Below, one piece after another: positions 11,939 to 21,769 of a DNA stretch of 64,000 nucleotides (position 1 is the first letter of the stretch; every line of letters begins with the position of its first letter). The translations under genes were made by a program, and so were the position numbers. Where the stretch lies: contig JAJSAC010000063.1 of assembly GCA_024274915.1 (NCBI GenBank), positions 19,976 through 83,975 of the forward strand, in the 5' to 3' direction. The notes below the pieces were generated by a model. The model was not told the origin of the DNA and did not search any database. It saw only the letters and a list, made by a program, of their open reading frames with translations. This DNA comes from Thermodesulfobacteriota bacterium. Lineage in GTDB: Bacteria; Thermosulfidibacterota; Thermosulfidibacteria; Thermosulfidibacterales; B14-G1.

Positions 11939-12997
11939 ATGAGACGGGGTGTTAGAGTGCTTTTATTTAACCTGCTGAAAAGGAGAAAAAAGTACGCCTT
12001 TGGAGTAGACATAGGCCATTCAGGGCTGAAAATAGCGGTGTTTAAGAAAGAAGGTGGAAAGAAAATGGTGGAGAAATTACATTTGAGGAACTTCCCTCCA
12101 GAAGTGATGTCTGAGGGTAAGGTAGTGGATGAAGAAGCAGTGGTAAGGTCCCTTAGAGATTTGTGGAGAGGGGAGTCGTTCCCCAAAGGTACGGTGGTCG
12201 CTGCTGTACCGGGAGGCAATGTGGAAGTGAAAAAAATTAGGCTGCCAGTGATGGATAAGAAAGAACTGGACAGGTATGTTGCTTTAGAAGCGGAACGAGT
12301 TTTTGCTATGCCCTTTCTCAGTCTGGTTATAGACTATGTGGTCCTGAAAGAGGAGAAGGATTACACGGATCTGTTGGTTGTAGCTGTCCCCAGGGAAAAA
12401 GTTACTATGGTTAGAGAACTTTTTTATAAGGCTGGAATAGAGCTTCATGTATTGGAGGTGAATGCTTTGGCTTTATATCACCTTCTCACTTTTTTAGATG
12501 GTGAAAGGTTTAAAGGTCTTTCCGTGCTTTTGGATGTAGGTAAGAGTACGACCACTGTGGTGATAATTCTAGACGGTGAGCTCCTTTGTGCCAAGGAAGT
12601 GTTTGTGGGAGGAGATGTGGTCACTGAGATGATTCAGAATGAGGAAGGTTTAACTTATGGAGAAGCAGAAGCACTGAAGAGAGGGGGGTTTTCACAAAAA
12701 CCGTATAAGAGGAAAATTCTAGACAAGTTTGTTATTTCCTTGGGCCATGAGTTGAAACTGGTGTTGGATAGCTGTAGACTATGGTTGGAATCGGGAGAAG
12801 GAGAGGTGAAGAGGGTTTTTTATACGGGAGGGGGAGCTTTATTAGAGGATTTTGATAAAGCTTTTGAAGAAAGGTTTGACGTAGAGGTTAAAAGTGTGTA
12901 TTATTTGGATTTTGAAGGGGTGCTGGGAGAGGGGGGTGAGGCATTGGATAGACATTCTGTGGCGTTGGGTTTGTCTATCAGAGGGGCATCAGTATGA
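11939..12997 (+). CDS. pilM: type IV pilus assembly ATPase-like protein PilM
   Basis: KKYAFGVDIGHSGLKIAVF; LLDVGKSTTTVVI; YTGGGALLEDF; first gene of pilMNOPQ; start taken at ATG 11939. Confidence 0.9.
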   Translation: MRRGVRVLLFNLLKRRKKYAFGVDIGHSGLKIAVFKKEGGKKMVEKLHLRNFPPEVMSEGKVVDEEAVVRSLRDLWRGESFPKGTVVAAVPGGNVEVKKIRLPVMDKKELDRYVALEAERVFAMPFLSLVIDYVVLKEEKDYTDLLVVAVPREKVTMVRELFYKAGIELHVLEVNALALYHLLTFLDGERFKGLSVLLDVGKSTTTVVIILDGELLCAKEVFVGGDVVTEMIQNEEGLTYGEAEALKRGGFSQKPYKRKILDKFVISLGHELKLVLDSCRLWLESGEGEVKRVFYTGGGALLEDFDKAFEERFDVEVKSVYYLDFEGVLGEGGEALDRHSVALGLSIRGASV

Positions 12998-13584
12998 ATA
13001 AAGCAGAAGTTGTAGGCATAAATCTACTTAAAAGAGAGGTCAAAAGGCCTGTTGCAAGAAGGGTGGGAAGGAGGCCTGGAGAGAGGCGACCCTTCAGTTT
13101 AGACAGGGATAAAGCGATTATACTTGCCCTATTCCTGGTTTTTCTCCTGGGTTTTGGCGGATATTATTTGAAGCTGGAGAGCACCATCAAGGCCAAGGAG
13201 AGGATTCTGGTGGAAAAGAAAACCGAGTTGAAGAAGCTGGAAAAGGTCTACACCAGAATAAAGCTCTTGGAGGCCAGGAAACAGGAACTTCAAAGAATGG
13301 TGAAGGTGATTGAGAACCTCTCTTCAGGCAGGGATAGAGTGGTGCGATTTTTTGAAAAGCTAGAGGGCGCTCTCCCAGAGAATTCTTGGTTAAATTCGCT
13401 TAACTTTAAGGGAAATGAAGTGCGGCTAGTGGGGTACTCCCTTGAGGATAACGGCGTAGCAGACTTCATGGAAAATCTGTCGCGTGTTGAAGGGGTTTCC
13501 CGTTGCAAGTTGAAGTATATAAAAGAGGTGGGACTTGCCGGTATGAAGGTTAAACAGTTTGCTCTCACAGCTTTTTTGAGGTAG
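12994..13584 (+). CDS. pilN: type IV pilus assembly protein PilN
   Basis: INLLKREVKR..., single TM plus coiled coil; operon position between pilM and pilO. Confidence 0.88.
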   Translation: MNKAEVVGINLLKREVKRPVARRVGRRPGERRPFSLDRDKAIILALFLVFLLGFGGYYLKLESTIKAKERILVEKKTELKKLEKVYTRIKLLEARKQELQRMVKVIENLSSGRDRVVRFFEKLEGALPENSWLNSLNFKGNEVRLVGYSLEDNGVADFMENLSRVEGVSRCKLKYIKEVGLAGMKVKQFALTAFLR

Positions 13585-13585
13585 G

Positions 13586-14191
13586 GTGCTGCCCATGGAC
13601 AAGAGCCTTTTGAAGAAGGTATTGGCCTCTGTTCTATTGCTGGTGGCTTTGGGGTATGTGGGTAATTTATACGTTCTAAAACCCAAGAAAGAGCAGATCA
13701 CAAGATTGGATAGAGAGATCAAGAATGTAACCTTAAAGATAGAGAAAGGCAAGAAAGCCCTGAGAAGAGAAAAGGCCCTCACTAAAGAGATTGCAGCATT
13801 GGAAGCCAAGCTGGAAACTATGAAATCTGTGCTCCCTACTAAGGAGGAGATTCCGGGTCTCATAAGAGAGATATCCAGGTTGGGCTATTATAATAGGATC
13901 AATTACGCCCTATTTCAGCCTGGAAGGGAGGTGGTCAAAGCGGACCAGGGTTACGCTATTCTGGCTATCAGACTTGAGTTCAAGGCTTTTTATCCCCAGC
14001 TTATTTCTCTTTTAAGCGGTATTTCTAAAATGGAGAGGCTGGTAAAGCCCGTAACCCTGAAGGTTCTTTATGCTTCCAAGGGTAGGAAGGTGGTTCTGGA
14101 GAACCCCCACCTGATGGTGAAATGTGTCTTGGAGACCTACAGGTATGTGCCTCTCCAGAAGGTAAAGGAGAAGAAGGGTGGTAAGAAATAG
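13586..14191 (+). CDS. pilO: type IV pilus assembly protein PilO
   Basis: TM plus coiled coil; LPTKEEIPGLIREISRLG; operon position. Confidence 0.88.
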   Translation: MLPMDKSLLKKVLASVLLLVALGYVGNLYVLKPKKEQITRLDREIKNVTLKIEKGKKALRREKALTKEIAALEAKLETMKSVLPTKEEIPGLIREISRLGYYNRINYALFQPGREVVKADQGYAILAIRLEFKAFYPQLISLLSGISKMERLVKPVTLKVLYASKGRKVVLENPHLMVKCVLETYRYVPLQKVKEKKGGKK

Positions 14192-14588
14192 GATTATAGG
14201 AATCTTGATGATCGTGGGATTGGTTGTCTTTTCTCTCACGTCCCTCATGGCCTGGGGGGAAGTGGAGAAGAAGGGGGGCTTGACCCCTCCTTCGGTGGTG
14301 ATACGGAATCCTTTCCAGCCGCCTCCCGCCGTCACCAAAAGGTTGTTGCGTGCTAAAAGGGCCAATGTTCTCCTTTCTCCCCTTCAGAAGTACGATGTGG
14401 AGTCTTTTGTGCTTACAGGTGTCGTGGATGATATGGCTATGGTGGTTTCTCCAGACGGAGCCACCTACATTATAAGAAAGGGTACTCAAATAGGTAAATA
14501 TGGGGAAGAGGTGGTGGGGGTTTACAGAGATAGAGTGGCGATAAAAAGAGGGAACAAGGTCATATATCTCGCCTTTCCCAAGGATTGA
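14178..14588 (+). CDS. pilP: type IV pilus assembly protein PilP
   Basis: RNPFQPP; LTGVVDDMAMVVSPDGATYIIRKGTQIGKYGEEVVGVYRDRVAI. Confidence 0.88.
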   Translation: MVRNRIIGILMIVGLVVFSLTSLMAWGEVEKKGGLTPPSVVIRNPFQPPPAVTKRLLRAKRANVLLSPLQKYDVESFVLTGVVDDMAMVVSPDGATYIIRKGTQIGKYGEEVVGVYRDRVAIKRGNKVIYLAFPKD

Positions 14589-14605
14589 ATTAAGGAGAGG
14601 TTATT

Positions 14606-16756
14606 ATGAGGGTAAAATGGTTACTTTGGGTGATTGGAGGGTTGCTGGCTTTTGGACTGGGTCTGGCAGAAGCCAAGGGGGCAGTTTATACAATTCAAAT
14701 TGCTGCCATTAAACATGCCAATAATCTGCCTGTCCTTGAGAAAGAGGCCATGGAGTTTTCACAGAAAGTGGGTCTCCCCGTGTTTCTGGTCCAGAAGGAC
14801 TCCACCTATGCCCTCATGGTGGGCCATTTCACCAGCCAGAGTGAGGGAAGTGTTTTCAAGGACAAGATATCCGATACTTTTCCCGATGCTTTTGTGATTC
14901 CTTGGAAGGGTATGAAAGTGGTGGAGGTTTTCAAAGGGGGAACTCCTGTTAAGGAGGGTGATGTATCTCAGGCCAAGAGCCCCTCTCCACCTGAGAAGAA
15001 GTCTGGCGCTGTGGAGGAGGGGAAGACAAGGGTGACCGGGGAGAAGATGGGTGGACTTCCCAAGGGTATTTATCCCAAGAACTCCCTTGTCAAAATCAAG
15101 GCCTTGGGATCCGCTCTGGTTTTGGTGGGTATGAATCCCTGGGGGTTTGTGGATCTAGAGAAGTTCTATCCACCCCTCCGTTATGTTGTTCATCTTTTTA
15201 ACACCAGCCCCGCTGTCACCCTGGATACCCTCTATTCTCCCACTCCTGGGGTGGAGAAGGTGAAGATCCTCTTCGATTATGTGGATAGGAAAACAGACGT
15301 GGTGATCTACCCTTCCGGTCCCACCCCTCTGGCACTGGAGAAGAGGGGAAAGGTGCTGGTCCTTTCCCTGAGGGGTCTTCAGGAAGAAGTTGGGGAGAAG
15401 AAGGGGGAGGTGAAGGCCTCTGTTCCCACCTTTGAAGGGAAGAAAAAGGTCTATACGGGGAAGAAGGTATCCTTAGAGTTTAAAAACGCCGACATAAGGG
15501 ACGTTATAAGGATACTGTCCGAGGTGAGTGGCCTCAATTTCGTTGTGGACCCTGATGTTAAAGGGACGGTGACCGTGAAGCTGGACAATGTCCCTTGGGA
15601 TCAGGCCTTGGACGTGATTCTTAGGACAAATAGATTGGGCAAGGTGGTGGAAGACGGCATAGTGAGGATAGGTACCCTTAAGAGTCTGGCCCAGGAGGGG
15701 CAGGCCCAGGAGTCTGCAAGGAAGGCCTTAGAGAAGACGAAGCCATTGGTATTGGAGGTAATTCCCCTCAATTTCGTGGAGGCGAGTAAGGTTAAGACCC
15801 TTATAACACCCCTCTTGAGTGATAGTGGTAAGGTGGACTATCTCGAGAGGATCAACGCCCTGGTGGTGAAGGACAACGCCGAAAGGATAGCTAAGATAAA
15901 GGACTTTGTGAAGAAAATAGACACACCTACCCCCCAGATCCAGATAGGGGCCAGGATTGTGGAGATTGTGACCACCTACATGAAGGAGTTGGGAATCCAG
16001 TGGGGGTTCTTGTGGAGACAGACCCGTACAGATATGCTCTTTCCTTACTCTTTCGGGGTGGGGGGTGGAGTGTCCACTGCTCCTGCCGCTACCCAGGCCT
16101 TGACCACTATGGAGGGGGTGTCTGGTTGGTCTCCCGCTTCCATAGCCCCCGGCTATGTGGTGGATCTACCCGCAGCAGTCATGACCGGTTCGGGTGGGGC
16201 TATTGCAGCCAGTTTGTTGAACGCCAGCGAGACTTTTGGCCTGGACATTCGTCTTTCTGCTCTGGAGGAGGAGGGTGTAGCCAGAACCGTTTCCAATCCC
16301 AAGCTGGTCACCTTGGATAATCAGGAGGCGGAAATCAGCCAGGGATATGAGATTCCCTTCGCCACGGTGTCTGAGTCTGGTACCCAGACGGAGTTTAAAG
16401 AGGCAAAACTTAAGCTCCTGGTGAAACCCCATGTCACTTCTAGTGGTGACATTGTGATGGATGTGGAAGTCTCAAAGGATTCGCCCGATTTTACCCACGT
16501 GACCCCTGACGGTGTGCCTATCCAGACCCGTTCTGTGAAGACATCGGTTCGGATGAAGAACGGGGACACCCTCATCATAGGTGGCATATATGAGATGACC
16601 AAGAGCAAGAAGAACAATCAGGTACCCGGGCTGAGCCGCATTCCTCTGTTGAGCTGGCTCTTCCGCCATAGATCAGAGAACCTGGAAAAGAGGGAACTTC
16701 TCATCTTTATCACTCCCACGGTGATTGAGGCCGGGATAGTTCAAGGGAAGAGATGA
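14606..16756 (+). CDS. pilQ: type IV pilus secretin PilQ
   Basis: [49 protein letters not shown]-terminal secretin domain; N-terminal SPOR-like region. Confidence 0.93.
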   Translation: MRVKWLLWVIGGLLAFGLGLAEAKGAVYTIQIAAIKHANNLPVLEKEAMEFSQKVGLPVFLVQKDSTYALMVGHFTSQSEGSVFKDKISDTFPDAFVIPWKGMKVVEVFKGGTPVKEGDVSQAKSPSPPEKKSGAVEEGKTRVTGEKMGGLPKGIYPKNSLVKIKALGSALVLVGMNPWGFVDLEKFYPPLRYVVHLFNTSPAVTLDTLYSPTPGVEKVKILFDYVDRKTDVVIYPSGPTPLALEKRGKVLVLSLRGLQEEVGEKKGEVKASVPTFEGKKKVYTGKKVSLEFKNADIRDVIRILSEVSGLNFVVDPDVKGTVTVKLDNVPWDQALDVILRTNRLGKVVEDGIVRIGTLKSLAQEGQAQESARKALEKTKPLVLEVIPLNFVEASKVKTLITPLLSDSGKVDYLERINALVVKDNAERIAKIKDFVKKIDTPTPQIQIGARIVEIVTTYMKELGIQWGFLWRQTRTDMLFPYSFGVGGGVSTAPAATQALTTMEGVSGWSPASIAPGYVVDLPAAVMTGSGGAIAASLLNASETFGLDIRLSALEEEGVARTVSNPKLVTLDNQEAEISQGYEIPFATVSESGTQTEFKEAKLKLLVKPHVTSSGDIVMDVEVSKDSPDFTHVTPDGVPIQTRSVKTSVRMKNGDTLIIGGIYEMTKSKKNNQVPGLSRIPLLSWLFRHRSENLEKRELLIFITPTVIEAGIVQGKR

Positions 16757-17886
16757 GGTTTCTCACGGCGGGGGAGTCCCACGGGGCTGCCCTAGTTGCC
16801 ATAGTCGAGGGCGTACCCGCCCATCTGCCCATTGCGGCTGACTACATCGATGCCCATCTGGCCAGGCGCCAGGTGGGCATCGGTCGTGGTGGACGAATGA
16901 AGATAGAGAGGGACAGGGTGCAGATTCTATCCGGCGTGCGGGGCGGCTTCACCCTGGGATCACCCATTGCCCTCCTTATAGAGAACCTGGACTGGCCCAA
17001 TTGGGAAAGGGTGATGGCCGTGGAGGGTTCTTTGGAGGGGGAGAAGGTGACCAAGCCCCGCCCGGGGCATGCGGATCTCTCCGGGGCCCTTAAGTACCTT
17101 CACCGGGACATGAGGAACGTGTTGGAAAGGGCCAGTGCTCGGGAGACGGCAGCCAGAACGGCGGTAGGGGCAGTGGCCAGGAGGCTTCTGGAGGAGTTGG
17201 GTATAGTTGTTCTCTCCCATGTGGTGAGCATTGGACCTGTGGTGGTGGAGGAGGTGGTCTTTGACCGGGTGGAGGATTCTCCTTTGAGGTGTGGTGATCC
17301 CCGGGCAGAGGAAGCCATGAAGGAGGCTATATTTCGTGCCCAGGATGAAGGTGACACCTTGGGCGGTGTTTTTGAGGTGAGGGCAAGGGGGGTACTGCCC
17401 GGGTTGGGGAGCTATGTCCAATGGGACAGGCGTCTGGATGCCAGGTTGGCCCAGGCCATTATCTCCATTCCTGGGGTGAAAGGGGTGGAGATAGGTGAGG
17501 CCTTTTCCCTCTCTTCCAAGCCCGGCTCCCACGTCCACGATGCCATCTATTGGAGTGCTGAGAGGGGTTTTTACCGTGAAACCAACAGGGCTGGGGGTAT
17601 TGAAGGGGGCGTGAGCAATGGCGAGGAAATAGTGGTAAGGGGAGCCATGAAACCCATCCCTACCCTTTCCAGGCCTCTGGACTCGGTGGATATTGAGACC
17701 AAGGAGCCCTTTCCCTCCCATAAGGAGAGGTCCGACGTTTGTGCCGTACCTGCTGCAGGGGTGGTGGCGGAGGCCATGGTGGCTTGGATATTGGCCCAGG
17801 CTGTTATGGAGAAGATGGGTGGGGACACTCTGGAAGAGGTGAAGAAGCGTTGGGAGGAGCATCGGGAGAAGGTGAGGACCTTCTGA
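16753..17886 (+). CDS. aroC: chorismate synthase
   Basis: [53 protein letters not shown]. Confidence 0.96.
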   Translation: MRFLTAGESHGAALVAIVEGVPAHLPIAADYIDAHLARRQVGIGRGGRMKIERDRVQILSGVRGGFTLGSPIALLIENLDWPNWERVMAVEGSLEGEKVTKPRPGHADLSGALKYLHRDMRNVLERASARETAARTAVGAVARRLLEELGIVVLSHVVSIGPVVVEEVVFDRVEDSPLRCGDPRAEEAMKEAIFRAQDEGDTLGGVFEVRARGVLPGLGSYVQWDRRLDARLAQAIISIPGVKGVEIGEAFSLSSKPGSHVHDAIYWSAERGFYRETNRAGGIEGGVSNGEEIVVRGAMKPIPTLSRPLDSVDIETKEPFPSHKERSDVCAVPAAGVVAEAMVAWILAQAVMEKMGGDTLEEVKKRWEEHREKVRTF

Positions 17887-18383
17887 AGGGGCGGCCCCTT
17901 TTTCTGTTGGGTTTCATGGGGTCAGGGAAGAGCACCGTGGGCCTCCTACTGGCTAAGGCTCTGGGTTGTCCCTTTGTCGATTTGGATGCCCTCATTGTGG
18001 AGCGGGTGGGTAGGAGCATTGAGGACATCTTTGATACCGAGGGGGAAGAGGGTTTCAGGAGGTACGAGACCCAGGCCTTAAGGGCAGTGGCTAGGAAAGC
18101 CTCGGTGGTGGCCACCGGTGGGGGGGTGGTGACCCGTGAGGAAAACTGGGGGGTGCTGAATAGTGGCATTACGGTGGCCCTTACAGCATCTCCTGGTGCG
18201 TTAAGGCGGAGGTTGAGAAGGGGTGATGGACGCCCCCTTCTTCGGGGTGAGAAGGGTTGGGAGGAGTTGCTGATAGAGAGGGAACCCCTTTACAGGAGGG
18301 CCTGGCTGGTTATAGATACTACAAACTTGACGCCCCGAGAGGTGGTCGATCGCATCTTGAGGGCTCTCGAGGAGGGGTCTTGA
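17850..18383 (+). CDS. aroK: shikimate kinase
   Basis: [57 protein letters not shown]; start uncertain (candidate TTG 17850). Confidence 0.92.
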   Translation: MGGASGEGEDLLKGRPLFLLGFMGSGKSTVGLLLAKALGCPFVDLDALIVERVGRSIEDIFDTEGEEGFRRYETQALRAVARKASVVATGGGVVTREENWGVLNSGITVALTASPGALRRRLRRGDGRPLLRGEKGWEELLIEREPLYRRAWLVIDTTNLTPREVVDRILRALEEGS

Positions 18384-18832
18384 AGGTCTTGGTCGTTAAC
18401 GGTCCTAACATGAATCTCTTGGGCAAGAGAGAGAGGGATCTATACGGCTCCTGGACTTTGGAGGATCTCCAGGGGGCTTTAAGGGAGAAGGGGAGGACTC
18501 TGGGCATAGTGGTGGATTTTTTCCAGTCCAACCACGAGGGGGAGATTGTTGAGAAAATTCAGGGGGCCGAAGATTACGACTATCTTGTGGTCAATGCAGC
18601 TGCCTATACCCATACCAGCGTTGCTATAAGGGATGCCCTTCTTGCCTTGGGTAAACCTTTCATAGAGGTACATATGACCAACGTTTATGCCCGAGAGCCC
18701 TTCCGTCATCGCTCTTATCTCTCCGACGTGGCAATGGGTCAGGTAGTGGGTTTCGGTGTATGGAGCTACTTTTTGGCTTTAGATGCTTTGGGCTATATGG
18801 GGGAGGGTAGGGGTGGACCTGGAGGGGATTAG
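18380..18832 (+). CDS. aroQ: 3-dehydroquinate dehydratase type II
   Basis: VLVVNGPNMNLLGKRERDLYGS; FFQSNHEGEIVEKIQ; NAAAYTHTSVAIRDAL; TTG start at 18380 likely. Confidence 0.94.
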   Translation: MKVLVVNGPNMNLLGKRERDLYGSWTLEDLQGALREKGRTLGIVVDFFQSNHEGEIVEKIQGAEDYDYLVVNAAAYTHTSVAIRDALLALGKPFIEVHMTNVYAREPFRHRSYLSDVAMGQVVGFGVWSYFLALDALGYMGEGRGGPGGD

Positions 18833-19865
18833 GGAAAGGCTTTCCAGGGAGGAGGTGGAAGCTTTTCTCATATCCAATATCGTTAATGTCCGTTATGTCT
18901 CGGGTTTTACTGGTTCTTCTGCCTTTATTCTCATCAGCTCCAAGGAGGTGCTCTTTGTGACCGATCCCCGGTACGGAGAACAGGCTTCTTCCCAAATCCC
19001 CCCTTTCTACGATTTGGTGGTACTTAAACCGGGAGAGCGCCTCTCCTCGGTGATTAAAGGGAAAGGATGGTCTTCTCTGGCTGTGGAAGACTCCATTACC
19101 CTGGCCCAGTACAACTCTCTGAAAGAGGGACTGGAGGGGGTAGAGTTGGTGGCGTGGAAGGGAGTGGTGGAGACAGCCAGGAGGATAAAGGCACCTTGGG
19201 AAGTGGAAAAAATGAGGGGAGCTGTGGCCCTGGCTCAGGAGGCCTTTAATAGGCTCAGGGGCGTGATGAGACCTGGAGTGGTCGAGAGGGATTTAGCTCT
19301 GGAATTGGAGTTTGTCATGAGGAAGGCCGGGGCGGAGGGTGTGGCCTTTCCTGCTATTGTGGCCTCTGGCCCTCGATCGGCCCTACCCCACGGAGAGGCC
19401 TCTTCTAGGACCATAGGAGAAGAGGATTTGGTTGTGTTGGATTTTGGGGCCCGGTGGCAGGGCTACTACTCTGACATGACTCGGACCCTGAAATTCGGCC
19501 AGTGGCGGAGTTGGGAGAGGAAGGTTTGTCGGGTGGTCCTGGAGGCCCAGCAGGCAGCCTTGGAGGTGGTGAAGCCTGGGGTCGAGGCCAGAGAGGTGGA
19601 CGCTGTGGCCCGGGGGGTTATAGAGAAGGCAGGTTATGGGGAGTTTTTCGGCCATGGCTTGGGCCACGGGGTGGGGCTGGAGGTTCACGAGGCCCCTTCC
19701 CTTTCTCCCTCATCCCGGGATGTGCTGGAGGAGGGGATGGTTTTCACTGTGGAGCCTGGTATCTATCTTCCTGGTAAAGGGGGTGTGAGAATAGAGGACA
19801 TGGTCTATCTGGGTTTGGAGGGACCGGAAGTGCTCACCAGCCTTCCCAGGGAGGTGGAGGAATGA
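18813..19865 (+). CDS. pepQ: Xaa-Pro aminopeptidase (M24 family)
   Basis: VRYVSGFTGSSAF; VLDFGARWQGYYSDMTRTL; GHGLGHGVGLEVHEAPSLS; VFTVEPGIY. Confidence 0.9.
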   Translation: MDLEGIRERLSREEVEAFLISNIVNVRYVSGFTGSSAFILISSKEVLFVTDPRYGEQASSQIPPFYDLVVLKPGERLSSVIKGKGWSSLAVEDSITLAQYNSLKEGLEGVELVAWKGVVETARRIKAPWEVEKMRGAVALAQEAFNRLRGVMRPGVVERDLALELEFVMRKAGAEGVAFPAIVASGPRSALPHGEASSRTIGEEDLVVLDFGARWQGYYSDMTRTLKFGQWRSWERKVCRVVLEAQQAALEVVKPGVEAREVDAVARGVIEKAGYGEFFGHGLGHGVGLEVHEAPSLSPSSRDVLEEGMVFTVEPGIYLPGKGGVRIEDMVYLGLEGPEVLTSLPREVEE

Positions 19866-20275
19866 AGAAGGCCAGGGCCACCTTTAGGGTGAGGTACGGA
19901 GAGACGGACAGAATGGGAGGGGTCTATTACGCCAACTACGTGGCGTGGTTTGAAATGGGGCGGAGTACCCTCATGAGGGAGGCAGGATGTCCTTACAGCC
20001 TTCTGGAGGAAGGAGGGTGTGTCCTGCCGGTGGTGGAGGCTTACTGTAAGTATAGGTGCCCTGCCCATTACGATGATCGTTTGGTGATGGAGACGTGGCT
20101 TACCAAACTCACCAAGAGGGACATCACCTTCAGCTATCGGATTTTGAGGGACGGGAAAGTGCTGGCTGAGGGTTATACCCGCCACATACCCGTTAGTCCT
20201 GAAGGGAAGCGTATACCTGTGCCCCCTCGCCTCTTCCCTTTGCTGGAGCCTTACTTGGATGTTAGTGGGGTTTGA
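19862..20275 (+). CDS. acyl-CoA thioesterase, YbgC/FadM family
   Basis: FRVRYGETDRMGGVYYANYVAWFEMGRSTLMRE hot-dog motif. Confidence 0.88.
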   Translation: MKKARATFRVRYGETDRMGGVYYANYVAWFEMGRSTLMREAGCPYSLLEEGGCVLPVVEAYCKYRCPAHYDDRLVMETWLTKLTKRDITFSYRILRDGKVLAEGYTRHIPVSPEGKRIPVPPRLFPLLEPYLDVSGV

Positions 20276-20461
20276 CAGGAGAATTATTTATGTTGTAGTT
20301 AGTCTTAGCGAGCCTTCCGCTGTTTCTGGGATGGAGAGGTTAGAAACGGAAGAGAGGGGTGGCCTTTTGTTTGGTTCTTCCCGCCCTGTGGGGCCGGCGA
20401 GGGGTAGAAAAGTTATATCTACCTTTCCTGTTTTATACCATCTTCTCCCCGGGGTGAGTTT

Positions 20462-21751
20462 ATGTTGAAGATCTACAAGGTGGGGGATTTCTCTTTCACC
20501 CACTGGTTAGATAGGTTGGAGAGACGGGGAGAGGTGTTGGAGTCTCGGGTAGTAGAGGAGGTTCGGGGTATCATTGAGGCTGTCAGGACCAAGGGGGACG
20601 AAGCCCTTTTGGAATATACCGAAAAGTGGGATGATTTTCGGATCTCTTCTCCTCAAGAGTTGATTATAGAGAGGTCCCAGATGGAAGCGGCCTTTCTTTC
20701 CCTGCCATCCGAGCTCCGTCTAGCTTTGGAGAAGGCGTCGGACAGGATCAAGAGGTTTCACGAGGTTCAGAGGGAAAATTCTTGGTTCTTTTGCGAAGAG
20801 AATGGCACTATTCTGGGACAGAAGGTGACCCCTTTGGATAGAGTGGGGGCTTATGTTCCTGGAGGTAGGGCCAGTTACCCTTCTTCTTTATTGATGAATG
20901 TGATCCCTGCCCGGGTGGCTGGGGTCAAGGAGGTGGTGGTTTGTTCTCCCACCCCCAGGGGCGAGGTTAATGAAGCCCTCCTGGGCGCGGCCTATCTGGC
21001 CCAGGTGGACAGAATATACAGGGTGGGTGGGGCCCAGGCCGTGGCTGCCATGGCTTACGGTACAAGGCTCATACCACCTGTGGACAAGATAGTGGGACCG
21101 GGCAATATCTATGTGGCCACAGCCAAAAAGATGCTTTACGGCAAGGTGGACATCGACATGGTGGCTGGTCCCAGTGAGATTCTCGTTTTGGCGGATGACA
21201 CAGCCCCTCCCTCCTATGTCGCTGCAGATCTCCTTTCCCAAGCTGAACACGATCCCTTGGCTTCAGCTATTCTCATCACTCCTTCCATGGCATTGGCCGA
21301 AGAGGTGGCAAAGGAAGTAGAGAACCTTTTGGAGGGGTTGACCACTTCCTCTACAGCTCGGGATTCCCTGGCTGAATATGGAGGGGCAGTGGTGTGTTCT
21401 ACCCTGGAAGAGGGGATAGATCTGGTGAATAGGCTTGCTCCCGAGCACCTGGAGATCCTTACCCGGGATCCCTGGGGGGTATTGCCCCTGGTAGACCACG
21501 CAGGGGCAATTTTTTTGGGTGTATATTCTCCAGAACCCATGGGGGATTACATGGCGGGACCCAACCACGTCCTGCCCACGGGAGGTCGGGCTAGGTTTTC
21601 TTCTCCCCTCGGTACCAGGGACTTTGTTAAGTACTCTAGTGTGATATCTCTGAGTAAAGGGGCTTTCAGAGAGCTGCAGGATGGGGTGGTTACCCTGGCC
21701 AGGTGGGAGGGGTTACCTGCCCATGCAAGGGCCGTGAAGATTAGAGAGTAG
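20462..21751 (+). CDS. hisD: histidinol dehydrogenase
   Basis: DRVGAYVPGGRASYPSSLLMNVIPARVAGVKEV; IVGPGNIYVATAKKML; GPSEILVLAD; APEHLEI. Confidence 0.96.
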   Translation: MLKIYKVGDFSFTHWLDRLERRGEVLESRVVEEVRGIIEAVRTKGDEALLEYTEKWDDFRISSPQELIIERSQMEAAFLSLPSELRLALEKASDRIKRFHEVQRENSWFFCEENGTILGQKVTPLDRVGAYVPGGRASYPSSLLMNVIPARVAGVKEVVVCSPTPRGEVNEALLGAAYLAQVDRIYRVGGAQAVAAMAYGTRLIPPVDKIVGPGNIYVATAKKMLYGKVDIDMVAGPSEILVLADDTAPPSYVAADLLSQAEHDPLASAILITPSMALAEEVAKEVENLLEGLTTSSTARDSLAEYGGAVVCSTLEEGIDLVNRLAPEHLEILTRDPWGVLPLVDHAGAIFLGVYSPEPMGDYMAGPNHVLPTGGRARFSSPLGTRDFVKYSSVISLSKGAFRELQDGVVTLARWEGLPAHARAVKIRE

Positions 21752-21769
21752 AAGGATGGGGAGGAAAAG

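Noticed and set aside
20380-20461. T-box riboswitch before hisD
   Set aside because: No recognisable TGGNACCGCG T-box sequence or specifier loop.
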